Positions 20,853 to 29,016 of a stretch of DNA of 59,365 nucleotides are shown here, piece after piece. This DNA comes from Synergistes jonesii (lineage in GTDB: Bacteria > Synergistota > Synergistia > Synergistales > Synergistaceae), in NCBI RefSeq assembly GCF_000712295.1, contig NZ_JMKI01000053.1:1-59365 (forward strand), read 5' to 3'. The notes below the pieces were generated by a model. That model did not search any database, was not told the origin of the DNA, and worked only from the letters and a program-made list of their open reading frames with translations. The stretch's first letter is position 1, and every line of letters starts with the position of its first letter. The position numbers and the translations under genes were made by a program.

Positions 20853-20970
20853 TTTTCCGCACCCGCCGCGCGGCCTCCGCCGCCGTGAAATAAAAGAGCG
20901 CAGCAGCCCGGCACAGTCAAAAGTGACGGCAGGGCGCCGCGCGCGGTTTTTTCCGATTTTGAGAAAAATA

Positions 20971-21639
20971 TTATTCCTCTTCCTTCGCTGCCTTGCCCTT
21001 GGCGACGACTTCGACTTCCTTCGTCTCCTCTTCGGCCTCTTCCGGCGCGGGCTCTTCTTCGAAGGCTCTCACCGCCGCTATATGCAGTACGAGGGTATCG
21101 GGGTCGCTGAGGACCGTGACGCCCTCCGGTATCCGTATGTCTTTGACGAAAATTTCCGAGCCGATTTCCAGGTCCTGGGCGTCGACCGTGAACTCTTCGG
21201 GGATGTCGCTCGGCTGCACTTCGACGAGAAGCATGCGGGTCTTATGGGCGAGCAGCCCGCCCTCCTTGACGCCCTTAGAAAGCTCCGCGTTGACGACGCG
21301 GACGGGAATTTCGACCTTGACCTTGTGCCCTTTGAGCACCTGATAAAGGTCTATGTGGCGGATGGCGCGCGTGAGCGGATGGCGCTGCACGTCGCGGATA
21401 AGCGCGTTAGCGGTCGTGCCGTCGCTGATCGCGAGCTCTACGAGCGTCGTCTCCCTGCGCGCGCTGTTTGCAAGCGGCGTGATGAATTTTGCCGACACTG
21501 TGCCCGGAAGGCCGTTCTTGTAATCGGGGCCGTAAAGTACTACAGGGATGAGATTCTTCGAGCGGATCTTACGGCACGCCCCTGTGCCGGTGACTTCCCT
21601 CTTCGCGAAGTCGAGTTTGAGCGTCTGATTCTTAGCCAT
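20971..21639 (-). CDS. rplY: 50S ribosomal protein L25 (general stress protein Ctc form)
   Basis: It binds 5S rRNA. The long Ctc-type protein (222 residues) has an N-terminal L25 domain and a C-terminal TL5-like domain, then an acidic/Lys-rich tail from about 195. The N-terminus LKLDFAKREVTGTGACRKIR is typical. A strong AGGAGG-type site precedes the ATG. The gene sits between prs and pth, the order found across many phyla. A 118-nt gap follows before pth, with GC-rich palindromic stretches but no clear terminator. Confidence 0.93.
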   Translation of the reverse strand: MAKNQTLKLDFAKREVTGTGACRKIRSKNLIPVVLYGPDYKNGLPGTVSAKFITPLANSARRETTLVELAISDGTTANALIRDVQRHPLTRAIRHIDLYQVLKGHKVKVEIPVRVVNAELSKGVKEGGLLAHKTRMLLVEVQPSDIPEEFTVDAQDLEIGSEIFVKDIRIPEGVTVLSDPDTLVLHIAAVRAFEEEPAPEEAEEETKEVEVVAKGKAAKEEE

Positions 21640-21675
21640 TGGCGTTTCCTCCTCAGAAATGTTTGCGACTTTAAT

Positions 21676-22671
21676 CTATTTTGTTTCTTTCTTTTCGCTG
21701 TCTGCGAACAGAGTGCTGACCGAATGCTCCGAATGGATGCGCCTCAGAGCCTCGGCGAATAGCGGCGCTATCGACATGACCTTTATCTTGTCGATCTTCT
21801 TCTCCGAAGGAATGGGTATCGTATCGGTGAGGACGACCTCTTCGATGTCGGATCCCTTCAGGCGGTCGATCGCCGGATCTGAAAGCACGCCGTGCGTCGC
21901 GCAGGCGTAGACTTTATCCGCTCCTCTCTCTTTGAGAGCCGCGGCCGCTTTGACTATCGTCCCAGCGGTGTCGATTATATCGTCTACAAGGATGCAGGTC
22001 TTGCCTTTGATGTCCCCGATGATATCCATCACCTCGCACACGTTCGCGACTTCGTGCAAACGGCGCTTGTCGACGATGGCGAGATCCGCGCGGCCGATAT
22101 GCCCGGAGAAGGTCCTCGCGCGCGCTACGCCGCCTATGTCGGGGGAGACTACCGTAAGGAGGTCGTCCTTTATCTCTTTCGAAAGCTTCTTACGGAAGTA
22201 GGAGGCGAGGAGCGGGCCGCCCATCAGATGGTCGAGCGGTATGTCGAAGAAGCCCTGTATCTGTCCGGCGTGGAGGTCCGCCGTTATAACGCGGCTCGCG
22301 CCGGCCTTTTCAAGAAGATTCGCCACGAGCTTCGCCGTGATGGGTTCGCGCGCCTTCGTCTTTCTGTCCTGTCTCGCGTAGCCGAAATAAGGTATCACCA
22401 GATTGACGTTGTAAGCCGACGCCCTCTTCAGCGCGTCGACCATTATCAACAGCTCCATCAGATGCTCGTTTGCCGGCTTACAGGTAGGCTGCACCACGTA
22501 GACGTCCGTGCCGCGGACGCTCTCCTCTATGGAGACGGCGATCTCGCCGTCCGCAAACCTCTTCGTCTTCACATTGGAAAGGGGTACGCCGAGATTATCG
22601 CAGATACTCTCTGCGAAGTTCTTGCTGTCTCTTCCGGAAAAAATTTTTACCTCCCGTATTCCTGCGAACAA
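21676..22671 (-). CDS. prs: Ribose-phosphate pyrophosphokinase
   Basis: It makes PRPP from ribose 5-phosphate and ATP for nucleotide, histidine, tryptophan and NAD synthesis. Visible motifs are the ATP site with FGYARQDRK, the metal site DLHAGQIQGFFDIP, and the PRPP loop VDDIIDTAGT. Length 331 is a little above the usual 315, with a C-terminal Lys/Glu extension. It lies between glmU and rplY, a conserved order. Confidence 0.96.
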   Translation of the reverse strand: MFAGIREVKIFSGRDSKNFAESICDNLGVPLSNVKTKRFADGEIAVSIEESVRGTDVYVVQPTCKPANEHLMELLIMVDALKRASAYNVNLVIPYFGYARQDRKTKAREPITAKLVANLLEKAGASRVITADLHAGQIQGFFDIPLDHLMGGPLLASYFRKKLSKEIKDDLLTVVSPDIGGVARARTFSGHIGRADLAIVDKRRLHEVANVCEVMDIIGDIKGKTCILVDDIIDTAGTIVKAAAALKERGADKVYACATHGVLSDPAIDRLKGSDIEEVVLTDTIPIPSEKKIDKIKVMSIAPLFAEALRRIHSEHSVSTLFADSEKKETK

Positions 22672-22721
22672 TTTCTTCTCCCCCTTAAGGTAGTCGATAA
22701 AGATAAAAATTTATAGCTGCG

Positions 22722-24119
22722 CTATTTGTTCATCTTATGCCTGCGCCTGCGGCTCCAGCCCTCTATATTGGTCTGGCGCGCGCGCGCTACGCCGAGAGCT
22801 CCGTCCGGTATGTCCTGAGTTATCACGGAGCCCGCCGCCGTCGATACGTCGTCGCCTACGGTCACCGGCGCGACGAACATCGTGTCGCTGCCTACGAAGC
22901 AGTCCCGCCCTATTTTAGTCGTATTTTTCTTTTCGCCGTCGTAGTTGCAGGTGATCGTGCCCGCGCCGATGTTCGTGTTCTCGCCGATCTCGGCGTCGCC
23001 TATATATGAGAGGTGCGGCACCTTAGAATCTTTGCCGACCTTGCTCTTCTTTATCTCAACGAAGCGGCCGACGTGAGCGTTAACCAAAAGCTCGGCGTGC
23101 TCGCGCATGAACGCGAAGGGGCCGGCCGACGCCCTTTCTCCGACCGTCGAATCGTTCAGCCTGACGGAGCCCTTCAGGTTCGCATTCGCACGGACCGTCG
23201 AATTCTTAAGCACGGTGAAGCTTCCGATAAAGGCGCCGTCCTCAACGACGGTATCGCCCCAGAGCTGCACCGACGGATGGATCGTCACGTCGCGCCCTAC
23301 CTTTACCTTAGGGCCGATCCACACGCTCCGCGGGTCCATGCAATGCATACCGTTGTTCAGCATAAGGGACTTCACTATGCGGTCGCGCATCACGGAAGCG
23401 GCCTTTGCAAGCTGAAGCTGGTCGTTGACGCCTAAGAATTCGTCCGGCGCGTCGGACTTTATCGCGTCCACACTGCCGCCCTCTTCTTCTATAAGAGAAA
23501 GCGCGTCGGGCAGATAATACTCGCCCTGCGCGTTGCGCGGGGAAATCTTATCTATCACCGAGGCAAGCGCCTCGCTGTCGAAGATATACATGCCGCTGTT
23601 CACTTCTTTTATCGCGCGCTGCTCCTCCGTCGCGTCCTTATGCTCGACGACGCTTACTCCGCCGCGTCCACGAATCACGCGCCCGTAGCCGGTCGGGTCG
23701 TCGAGGTCGAAGCTCAGGAAGCTGCACGCTTTTTTTTCTTCCTTGTGGCGCGCGGCAAAAAGGGAAAGGGTCTCGGGCGTGACAAGCGGGGCGTCGCCCG
23801 CCAAAATCATCACGTTGTCGAAAGAGCTCCACCACCGCTGCGCAAGCTTCGCGGCGTGGGCGGTTCCCTTCTGCTCGCGCTGCCATATTATTTCGCTTTT
23901 GGGAAATTCGCTTTCCAGCCAGGATGAGACGGCTTCTCCGCCGAAGCCCACGACGACGGCGCTCTCTGAAAAACCAGCGCTCTGCGCGGCCTTCAGCGGA
24001 TAATAAAGGATGGGCTCTTCGAGCACCGTATGAAGGACTTTGGGAGTTTTGCTGCGCATGCGGGTACCCTTCCCCGCAGCCAAAACCAGTACCCCGAAGG
24101 ATTTTTTTTGCTGTTTCAT
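22722..24119 (-). CDS. glmU: Bifunctional N-acetylglucosamine-1-phosphate uridyltransferase / glucosamine-1-phosphate acetyltransferase
   Basis: It performs the last two steps to UDP-GlcNAc. The uridyltransferase has LVLAAGKGTRMRSKTPK (residues 11-27). The left-handed beta-helix acetyltransferase covers about 250-455, with the hexapeptide rhythm and the HLSYIGDAEIGENTNIGAG block. Length 465 is typical. The start is ATG at 24119, with no other close start. It follows tRNA-Gln by 53 nt and leads the prs-rplY-pth run. GlmM for the preceding step lies at 27.6-29.0 kb. Confidence 0.96.
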   Translation of the reverse strand: MKQQKKSFGVLVLAAGKGTRMRSKTPKVLHTVLEEPILYYPLKAAQSAGFSESAVVVGFGGEAVSSWLESEFPKSEIIWQREQKGTAHAAKLAQRWWSSFDNVMILAGDAPLVTPETLSLFAARHKEEKKACSFLSFDLDDPTGYGRVIRGRGGVSVVEHKDATEEQRAIKEVNSGMYIFDSEALASVIDKISPRNAQGEYYLPDALSLIEEEGGSVDAIKSDAPDEFLGVNDQLQLAKAASVMRDRIVKSLMLNNGMHCMDPRSVWIGPKVKVGRDVTIHPSVQLWGDTVVEDGAFIGSFTVLKNSTVRANANLKGSVRLNDSTVGERASAGPFAFMREHAELLVNAHVGRFVEIKKSKVGKDSKVPHLSYIGDAEIGENTNIGAGTITCNYDGEKKNTTKIGRDCFVGSDTMFVAPVTVGDDVSTAAGSVITQDIPDGALGVARARQTNIEGWSRRRRHKMNK

Positions 24120-24172
24120 TTAAGGCTCCCCTCCAAAGACGCGCTCCCGGCATACGCTACACCATAAATAAA

Positions 24173-24248
24173 TGGCTGGGGTGGATGGACTCGAACCATC
24201 GATGTCGGAGTCAAAGTCCGATGCCTTGGGCCGCTTGGCTACACCCCA
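24173..24248 (-). tRNA. tRNA-Gln (anticodon UUG)
   Basis: The minus strand folds as a full cloverleaf. The 7-bp acceptor stem is TGGGGTG/CACCCCA with discriminator G and an encoded CCA end. The anticodon stem TCGGA/TCCGA encloses loop CTTTGAC, so the anticodon is TTG. The T-arm is intact with GGTTCGAGTCC. Length 76 nt. It lies just upstream of glmU and shares its direction. Confidence 0.97.
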
Positions 24249-24263
24249 TTATCCGCAACGGAC

Positions 24264-24293
24264 ATTATAACGTCAAATTATACAACTCTGCAA
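24264..24293 (-). promoter_or_regulatory. Promoter for tRNA-Gln (and perhaps the glmU run)
   Basis: On the minus strand TTGCAG (complement 24288-24293) is followed after 18 nt by a perfect TATAAT (complement 24264-24269). A start near 24257 would fall 9 nt before the mature tRNA 5' end. Confidence 0.6.
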
Positions 24294-24448
24294 GCGCAGA
24301 ATGCCATAGTTCAGTCGTCGTCCCGTCAAAGCAGTCTCAAAAAAGCCCGCGGCGGCGCAAGAATAGCGGCATGAGCGATTTATCCGCGCCCAAAGCGCAT
24401 AACCGATCTTAATTGAATTTTCATTTTACATTTATTATTATTTCAATA

Positions 24449-24477
24449 TACACAAATCAAAAGATATGCTCTATAAT
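24449..24477 (+). promoter_or_regulatory. Promoter for the PerR-type regulator gene
   Basis: TACACA (24449-24454), a 17-nt spacer and a perfect TATAAT (24472-24477) fit a sigma-70 promoter. The start point would be near 24484, inside the overlapping operator-like palindromes. Confidence 0.55.
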
Positions 24478-24498
24478 AATAATGATTTGCAAAATCAT
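24471..24498 (+). promoter_or_regulatory. PerR/Fur-type operator candidates
   Basis: Two overlapping sites are seen. CTATAATAATAATGA (24471-24485) matches the PerR box TTATAATnATTATAA at all but three positions. ATGATTT-GCA-AAATCAT (24482-24498) is a perfect 7-bp inverted repeat with Fur-box-like TGAT/ATCA ends. They cover the -10 and the start point of the regulator gene, which suggests autorepression. Confidence 0.55.
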
Positions 24499-24525
24499 CA
24501 CGCAGATAGAAGCGGGGGGATAAAA

Positions 24526-24951
24526 ATGTGGGCAGTTGACGATGGAATAGCCGTACTGAGGGAAAGAGGCGCTAAAATAACCGCGCAGCGAATCGCCATC
24601 TTAAAGCAGCTTCAGGGAAGAAAAGATCATCCGTCCGCCGAAACTCTCTACAAAGAGCTTTCAGGAGATTATTCGACGATGTCTCTCGCCACTCTGTACA
24701 GCACCGCGCAGCTCCTTGAAGAAGCCGGCCTGATCAAGATTCTCAGCATCGACGACAAGAGGGTCTATTTCGATCCCGATACAAAGACGCACGGCCATTT
24801 TCTCTGCCAGAAGTGCGGAAAACTTTTTGATATCCCGGTCGACGAAGAAGCGATATTCAAAACGGCCACCGCGGCTAACAACGATATCGCTCAGATCGAA
24901 CACACCGAGATCTTCTTCTACGGAATGTGCACCGACTGCCTGAAGATCTGA
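24526..24951 (+). CDS. perR: Fur-family regulator, PerR-type peroxide sensor
   Basis: A metal-dependent repressor of 141 residues: a winged-helix N-domain with AKITAQRIAIL and a dimer domain with structural zinc cysteines Cys94/Cys97 and Cys135/Cys138. The five B. subtilis PerR regulatory ligands (His37, Asp85, His91, His93, Asp104) align with His35, Asp83, His89, His91 and Asp102. Asp rather than Glu at the last site is the hallmark of peroxide-sensing PerR over Fur. The start ATG 24526 follows GGGGGGA; an upstream in-frame ATG lies over the promoter and operators and is rejected. The next gene follows after 7 nt. Confidence 0.85.
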   Translation: MWAVDDGIAVLRERGAKITAQRIAILKQLQGRKDHPSAETLYKELSGDYSTMSLATLYSTAQLLEEAGLIKILSIDDKRVYFDPDTKTHGHFLCQKCGKLFDIPVDEEAIFKTATAANNDIAQIEHTEIFFYGMCTDCLKI

Positions 24952-24958
24952 TGGGAAA

Positions 24959-25492
24959 ATGAGCGCTGTCATATCGTTCTGTGCCGGCGCCTTTCTGCTT
25001 TACTGGCCGTATCTCTGGTGCATGTACAGAAAGGAAGACCCCGGCGCCTACGGCCTCCGCTGGGAGTTCGATAGGCGCGATATAATGCAGACACTCGCCG
25101 TGTCTGCATTAATTTTGTCTTTCCTCACGATCGTCGCGGTGAATTGGCCGTGGGACGAACTCCCGCGCAGGCGCGGGCTGTGGGAAGCGTTGAACCTCGG
25201 AGCGTCTGGGCTCGCGGCCGCCGTCATCGAAGAAACTTTTTTCCGCGGATGGCTGCAGCCGACGTTTGAAAAAAAGCTCGGCCCTTACGCCGCGATCGTA
25301 GTCACCAATCTTATATTCGCGCCGCTGCACCTTATCGCGGCGCCGCGGCTCATATCGCTGTGCACCTTTTTCCCCGGAGTCGTCATGGGTCTGCTGAAGC
25401 ATCGCTATAAAAACCTCACGCCGCCGGCGCTCTTTCATTTTATCGGGAACGTCTGGGCGATATGGTTCTTCCCGACATCTATCGGTTTTTGA
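24959..25492 (+). CDS. CPBP-family intramembrane protease
   Basis: A membrane protein of 177 residues with the three Abi/CAAX-like motifs: Glu91-Glu92-xxx-Arg96, FxxxH (Phe120-His124) and HxxxN (His160-Asn164). About five hydrophobic segments are visible (near 3-22, 43-62, 80-90, 110-130, 133-147 and the C-terminus). Family members cleave prenylated or other membrane substrates; the substrate here is unknown. It follows perR by 7 nt and may be co-transcribed, which would make it peroxide-responsive. Confidence 0.85.
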   Translation: MSAVISFCAGAFLLYWPYLWCMYRKEDPGAYGLRWEFDRRDIMQTLAVSALILSFLTIVAVNWPWDELPRRRGLWEALNLGASGLAAAVIEETFFRGWLQPTFEKKLGPYAAIVVTNLIFAPLHLIAAPRLISLCTFFPGVVMGLLKHRYKNLTPPALFHFIGNVWAIWFFPTSIGF

Positions 25493-25501
25493 CTTTGCTT
25501 C

Positions 25502-25530
25502 TTGATAACGGCGCGCTTTGGTGATATATA
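25502..25530 (+). promoter_or_regulatory. Promoter for the exported protein gene
   Basis: TTGATA (25502-25507), a 17-nt spacer and TATATA (25525-25530), the latter preceded by TGA to give an extended -10. The 5' untranslated region would be only about 12 nt and would start with the ribosome-binding site. Confidence 0.5.
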
Positions 25531-25549
25531 AATTCAAGAGGTGGTCTCA

Positions 25550-26629
25550 ATGAATTTCAGAAAAACATTTTTTGTCGCGGCGTTCTGCGCGGCAGTCGTT
25601 TTCTCTCAGGCGCGGGGCGAAGCGGAGGAGAAAAAATTGTTCGAGATAAAGATACCGCTGGAAAAGGGAGCGGCGGTCGTCGTCACGACGCCGGACGGCG
25701 CGGAACGCGAAGTCGGGCGCGTCAACGCGCTCCCGACGGCGACGCGCTGGCCGAGCTACACTGCGAGCGCCTGGGGCCTTCCCGGGACTGTATGCGCGTC
25801 GGCGGTCAACGCGATACATATGCTCGTCTCAGTGGAAGGCGGCAAGGGGCGCACGATGAGCGTGATACCGCAGGAGACGATAGCGCCGGCGGCGGGGGCG
25901 GGAGCCTCCGTCATAATCTCGCCTAAAGCGGGAGAGAGCCTATTCGGCGCGTGGGCGCCTCCAGTCGGCGCCCTGGTGCTCGTCGAAAAGCCTGATAAAA
26001 CGGCCGCGCCCCTGGCCGCCGACAACCTTCCGAAGCCCGGCGACGCGCTTTTGATCACAGCCGACGAATTCGGCGGAACGCCCTACATGATCGACATCGA
26101 AAACAGGCCGGGCGGTCGCGTCGTCGCTTGGAGGCGCGGCGGCTGCGAGCTGCTCGCGCGCGTGATAAGGCCGCTCGGCGGCACGGGGCGCTTCGAGGGG
26201 ACGCTATTTCAGCGAGCCGGCGCGATACGTGCGAACCACTGCGGCGTCATCGACGTCTCGACGTCCCCGCGCGGAGCGGTCGGAGGCTTTCAGATAATCC
26301 CGTGGGATCACGCCCTTAAGTCGAAGGAGATGCAGAACGTCTGGACGATGACGCAGTGGCTCGTCGTCGGCGCGGCGGACGGAAGGTCGATGATGGGAGG
26401 GAGCGCTCCGCTCTTCAAAAACGGACTCGTCTCCGGTCCGGCGTCCGGCGAAAGGCTCTGGGACGTCTGGTCGACCTACGGCAGAAAGTCGCTCGTCCTC
26501 GCGCGCTACGGCAACGGGAAATGGCGGCGCATGAAGGAAGCTGCGGGACGCGGCGACGACGCCCTCAAGGATATAACGGAGCTCAGGATATATTATCCCT
26601 TCACTGAGGAGATTCAAAAAATAAATTAG
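25550..26629 (+). CDS. Exported protein of unknown function
   Basis: I do not recognise this 359-residue protein. It has a clean signal peptide (MNFRKTFFVAAF, cleavage likely after about residue 21 at QARG). The mature part is soluble-looking and rich in Gly, Ala and short beta-prone segments, with no transmembrane segment and no CTERM tail. A PGG-RVVAWRRGG block and the segment GVIDVSTSPRGAVGGFQI stand out. ATG 25550 is chosen over the in-frame GTG at 25541 because AGAGGTGG ends 6 nt before the ATG. It has its own promoter and terminator, so it is monocistronic. A periplasmic location is inferred. Confidence 0.75.
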   Translation: MNFRKTFFVAAFCAAVVFSQARGEAEEKKLFEIKIPLEKGAAVVVTTPDGAEREVGRVNALPTATRWPSYTASAWGLPGTVCASAVNAIHMLVSVEGGKGRTMSVIPQETIAPAAGAGASVIISPKAGESLFGAWAPPVGALVLVEKPDKTAAPLAADNLPKPGDALLITADEFGGTPYMIDIENRPGGRVVAWRRGGCELLARVIRPLGGTGRFEGTLFQRAGAIRANHCGVIDVSTSPRGAVGGFQIIPWDHALKSKEMQNVWTMTQWLVVGAADGRSMMGGSAPLFKNGLVSGPASGERLWDVWSTYGRKSLVLARYGNGKWRRMKEAAGRGDDALKDITELRIYYPFTEEIQKIN

Positions 26630-26649
26630 GCCGGGCGAATAGAAGACGA

Positions 26650-26671
26650 GGCGCCGCGTTCGCGCGGCGCC
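26650..26671 (+). terminator. Rho-independent terminator after the exported protein gene
   Basis: A perfect 9-bp stem GGCGCCGCG/CGCGGCGCC with a TTCG tetraloop, followed by TTCGATTTATT, begins 20 nt after the stop. The hairpin is very stable but the U-tract is interrupted. Confidence 0.75.
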
Positions 26672-26703
26672 TTCGATTTATTCGTTGTCTATGTGTCGTT
26701 CGT

Positions 26704-26720
26704 CCGCGCGTGACGCGCGG
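26704..26720 (-). terminator. Hairpin after galU
   Basis: CCGCGCG and CGCGCGG form a 7-bp stem with a TGA loop about 10 nt past the galU stop on the minus strand. No T-run follows, so it may act as a 3'-end stabiliser together with the nearby plus-strand terminator hairpin. Confidence 0.4.
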
Positions 26721-26729
26721 CGCCGCCTA

Positions 26730-27617
26730 TTAGAGGAGCGCTCCGCTTTCCTTAACGGCTTTTATTACTATTTTTCTCAGCTTGGGGTCTTCGAGCGCCT
26801 TTACGACCGTCGCCTTTATCCAACCCTCTTTGACGCCGCAGTCGAGGCGGCTGCCGTTGTAGAGGAGGGCGTAGAGCGGCTCTTCTTCGAGCAGCAGCGA
26901 GAGCGCGTCTGTGAGCTGATATTCTCCGCCGGCGCCACGCTTTATTCTTTTAAGGCAGCCGAATATCGACGGCGAGAGAAGGTAGCGCCCCATTATTGCG
27001 AGATTCGACGGCGCGTCCGCCGGGCGCGGCTTTTCGACGAGCCCCTTGACGCGGTAGACCCCCTCTTCGACCTCTTCGGCGGCGACTATGCCGTAGCGCG
27101 ATACTTCGCTTTCCGCGACCTTTTCCACGCAGAGCACGGAGGAATCATATTTTTCCGCGACCGCTTCAAGCTGGCGCAGCACGGTAGGCTTCGCCGCCAT
27201 CACGTCGTCGGGCAGGATCAGCCCGAAAAATTCGCCTTTGCAGAATTCTTCCGCGCAGAGCACCGCATGGCCGAGGCCGAGGGGCTTCTGCTGATAGGCG
27301 TAATGGAATTCCGCGAGCTTATGTATGCCGTCGACCTTTTCCGCGAGGTCCTCCTTGCCGCGCTCGCGCAGGGCAGCGACCAGCTCCTCCGACGGCTCGA
27401 AGTAGCGGCGTATGCTTTCCTTGCCCTGCCCGGTGACGAACATTATCTGCGTGCAGCCGGAGGCGACCGCCTCGTCGACCCCGTGGTGTATGAGCGGCCT
27501 GTCGATTAGCGTCATCATTTCCTTCGGCACATCCTTAGTCGCGGGGAGGAATCTCGTCCCCAGCCCGGCCACGGGGAATACCGCTTTCTTTACCGGCTTG
27601 TAGCGGACCTCAGACAT
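26730..27617 (-). CDS. galU: UTP-glucose-1-phosphate uridylyltransferase
   Basis: It makes UDP-glucose for envelope glycans. The N-terminal FPVAGLGTRFLPATK and PKEMMTLIDRP are diagnostic for the bacterial GalU family, with GLGHAVLCAEEF and LPDDV further on. Length 295 is usual. The start ATG overlaps the glmM stop by 8 nt, so it is the last gene of the cdaA-cdaR-glmM-galU operon. Both glmM and galU feed nucleotide-sugar pools for wall and envelope building. Confidence 0.95.
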   Translation of the reverse strand: MSEVRYKPVKKAVFPVAGLGTRFLPATKDVPKEMMTLIDRPLIHHGVDEAVASGCTQIMFVTGQGKESIRRYFEPSEELVAALRERGKEDLAEKVDGIHKLAEFHYAYQQKPLGLGHAVLCAEEFCKGEFFGLILPDDVMAAKPTVLRQLEAVAEKYDSSVLCVEKVAESEVSRYGIVAAEEVEEGVYRVKGLVEKPRPADAPSNLAIMGRYLLSPSIFGCLKRIKRGAGGEYQLTDALSLLLEEEPLYALLYNGSRLDCGVKEGWIKATVVKALEDPKLRKIVIKAVKESGALL

Positions 27618-28974
27618 GGCATTCTATTTCCTTTCTGATCGCGTCCTCCATGATGCCGGCGGCTTCGTTCATAAGCTTTTCGTCGCGCGATTCGACGAAT
27701 ATTCTGATAAGGGGCTCCGTCCCCGACGGACGCAGAAGCATGCGCCCCCTGCCGCCGAGGAGTTTCTCCGCTTCGGCGGCGGCCGACGCGACTTTTTCGC
27801 TCTTCATTATCTTTTCTTTGCCGTCGACGCGCATGTTGCGCAACAGCTGCGGATAGCGCTCGAAGCGGTCGCTGAGCGTCGAAATCTCTTCGCCGAGCTC
27901 CGCGACCCCCTTCAGGAAGAGGACTCCTGCGCAGAGCCCATCGCCGGTGTTCGCGTATTCGAGCGCTATAATGTGGCCGGACTGTTCGCCTCCGATTCGC
28001 GCCCCCTCTTTACGCATCGTGTCGAGCACGTATCTGTCGCCGACCGGGCAGCGGAAAACTTTTATACCCTCCTTCGCGAGGAGCTCTTCGAGCGCCATAT
28101 TCGACATCACGGTCGCGGCGACGCCGGCGCCGAGCCTGTCGCGCTTAGCGAGCCAGCGCCCTATCACCCACAGCATTATGTCGCCGTCGAGCACACGCCC
28201 ACTGCTGTCGCAGAGCAGCACGCGGTCCGTGTCGCCGTCGTACGCGATGCCGAGCTCCGCTTTGTTCTTTACTACCTCCGACGCGAGCGTATTGATGTGC
28301 GTCACGCCGACGTTTTCATTTATGTTCACGCCATTCGGCTTATTGGCGATGAAGGTGACCCTGCCGCGCCAGTCTGAGAAGAGCGGCTCGACGAACGCCG
28401 ACGCGGCGCCGTTCGCCGCGTCTATAACTATCGGGCAGGAATAATCTTTTATCTCCTCTATTATTTTTTTCAAACGCTTCGCGTACTCTTCGCGGAAGCG
28501 CGAGCCGTCGCTGACGCCTCCGATGTTTACCGGCGCCGCGAAGGCGCGCTTCTTTTCGTCGAGGAATATTTCTTCTATATCGGCCTCGTCGTCGTCCGTG
28601 AGCTTGAAGCCGTCCTTGTCGAGAAATTTTATGCCGTTGTATTCCGGAGGATTGTGCGACGCGCTTATCACCGCGCCGCCGTCGAAGTCGTTGTGGGCGG
28701 CTACGCTGCTGACGCCGGGGGTCGGGATGACGCCGAGGTCCGACGCCGAGCCGCCGGCCGACGTGATACCCGCCATCAGCGCGGACTGGAGCATCTCGCC
28801 GGAGCGCCTGGTGTCGCGTCCCACTGCGATCTTAGGTGTACCTGCGCCGCGCTTCCTCAAAAATACCGTGTAAGCCGCGCCCAGCCTCATAGCCGCTTCG
28901 GGGCGCATCATCCCGCTGTTTGCAACGTCGCGCACTCCGTCGGTCCCGAAGAATTGTCTTTTCTTATCCTGCAT
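27610..28974 (-). CDS. glmM: Phosphoglucosamine mutase
   Basis: It converts glucosamine 6-phosphate to glucosamine 1-phosphate ahead of GlmU. FFGTDGVRD at the N-terminus, catalytic Ser106 in SASHNP, the magnesium loop DGDTDR and the phosphate-binding RPSGTEP tail are all intact. Length 454. ATG 28974 is used; a TTG seven codons upstream would overlap the likely AGAGGGG site. Position after cdaA-cdaR is the classical arrangement, in which CdaR and GlmM can modulate the cyclase. Confidence 0.96.
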   Translation of the reverse strand: MQDKKRQFFGTDGVRDVANSGMMRPEAAMRLGAAYTVFLRKRGAGTPKIAVGRDTRRSGEMLQSALMAGITSAGGSASDLGVIPTPGVSSVAAHNDFDGGAVISASHNPPEYNGIKFLDKDGFKLTDDDEADIEEIFLDEKKRAFAAPVNIGGVSDGSRFREEYAKRLKKIIEEIKDYSCPIVIDAANGAASAFVEPLFSDWRGRVTFIANKPNGVNINENVGVTHINTLASEVVKNKAELGIAYDGDTDRVLLCDSSGRVLDGDIMLWVIGRWLAKRDRLGAGVAATVMSNMALEELLAKEGIKVFRCPVGDRYVLDTMRKEGARIGGEQSGHIIALEYANTGDGLCAGVLFLKGVAELGEEISTLSDRFERYPQLLRNMRVDGKEKIMKSEKVASAAAEAEKLLGGRGRMLLRPSGTEPLIRIFVESRDEKLMNEAAGIMEDAIRKEIECHV

Positions 28975-29016
28975 TTTTACGCTGACCCCTCTCAAAATTC
29001 ACATGAAGCCAGAAAA

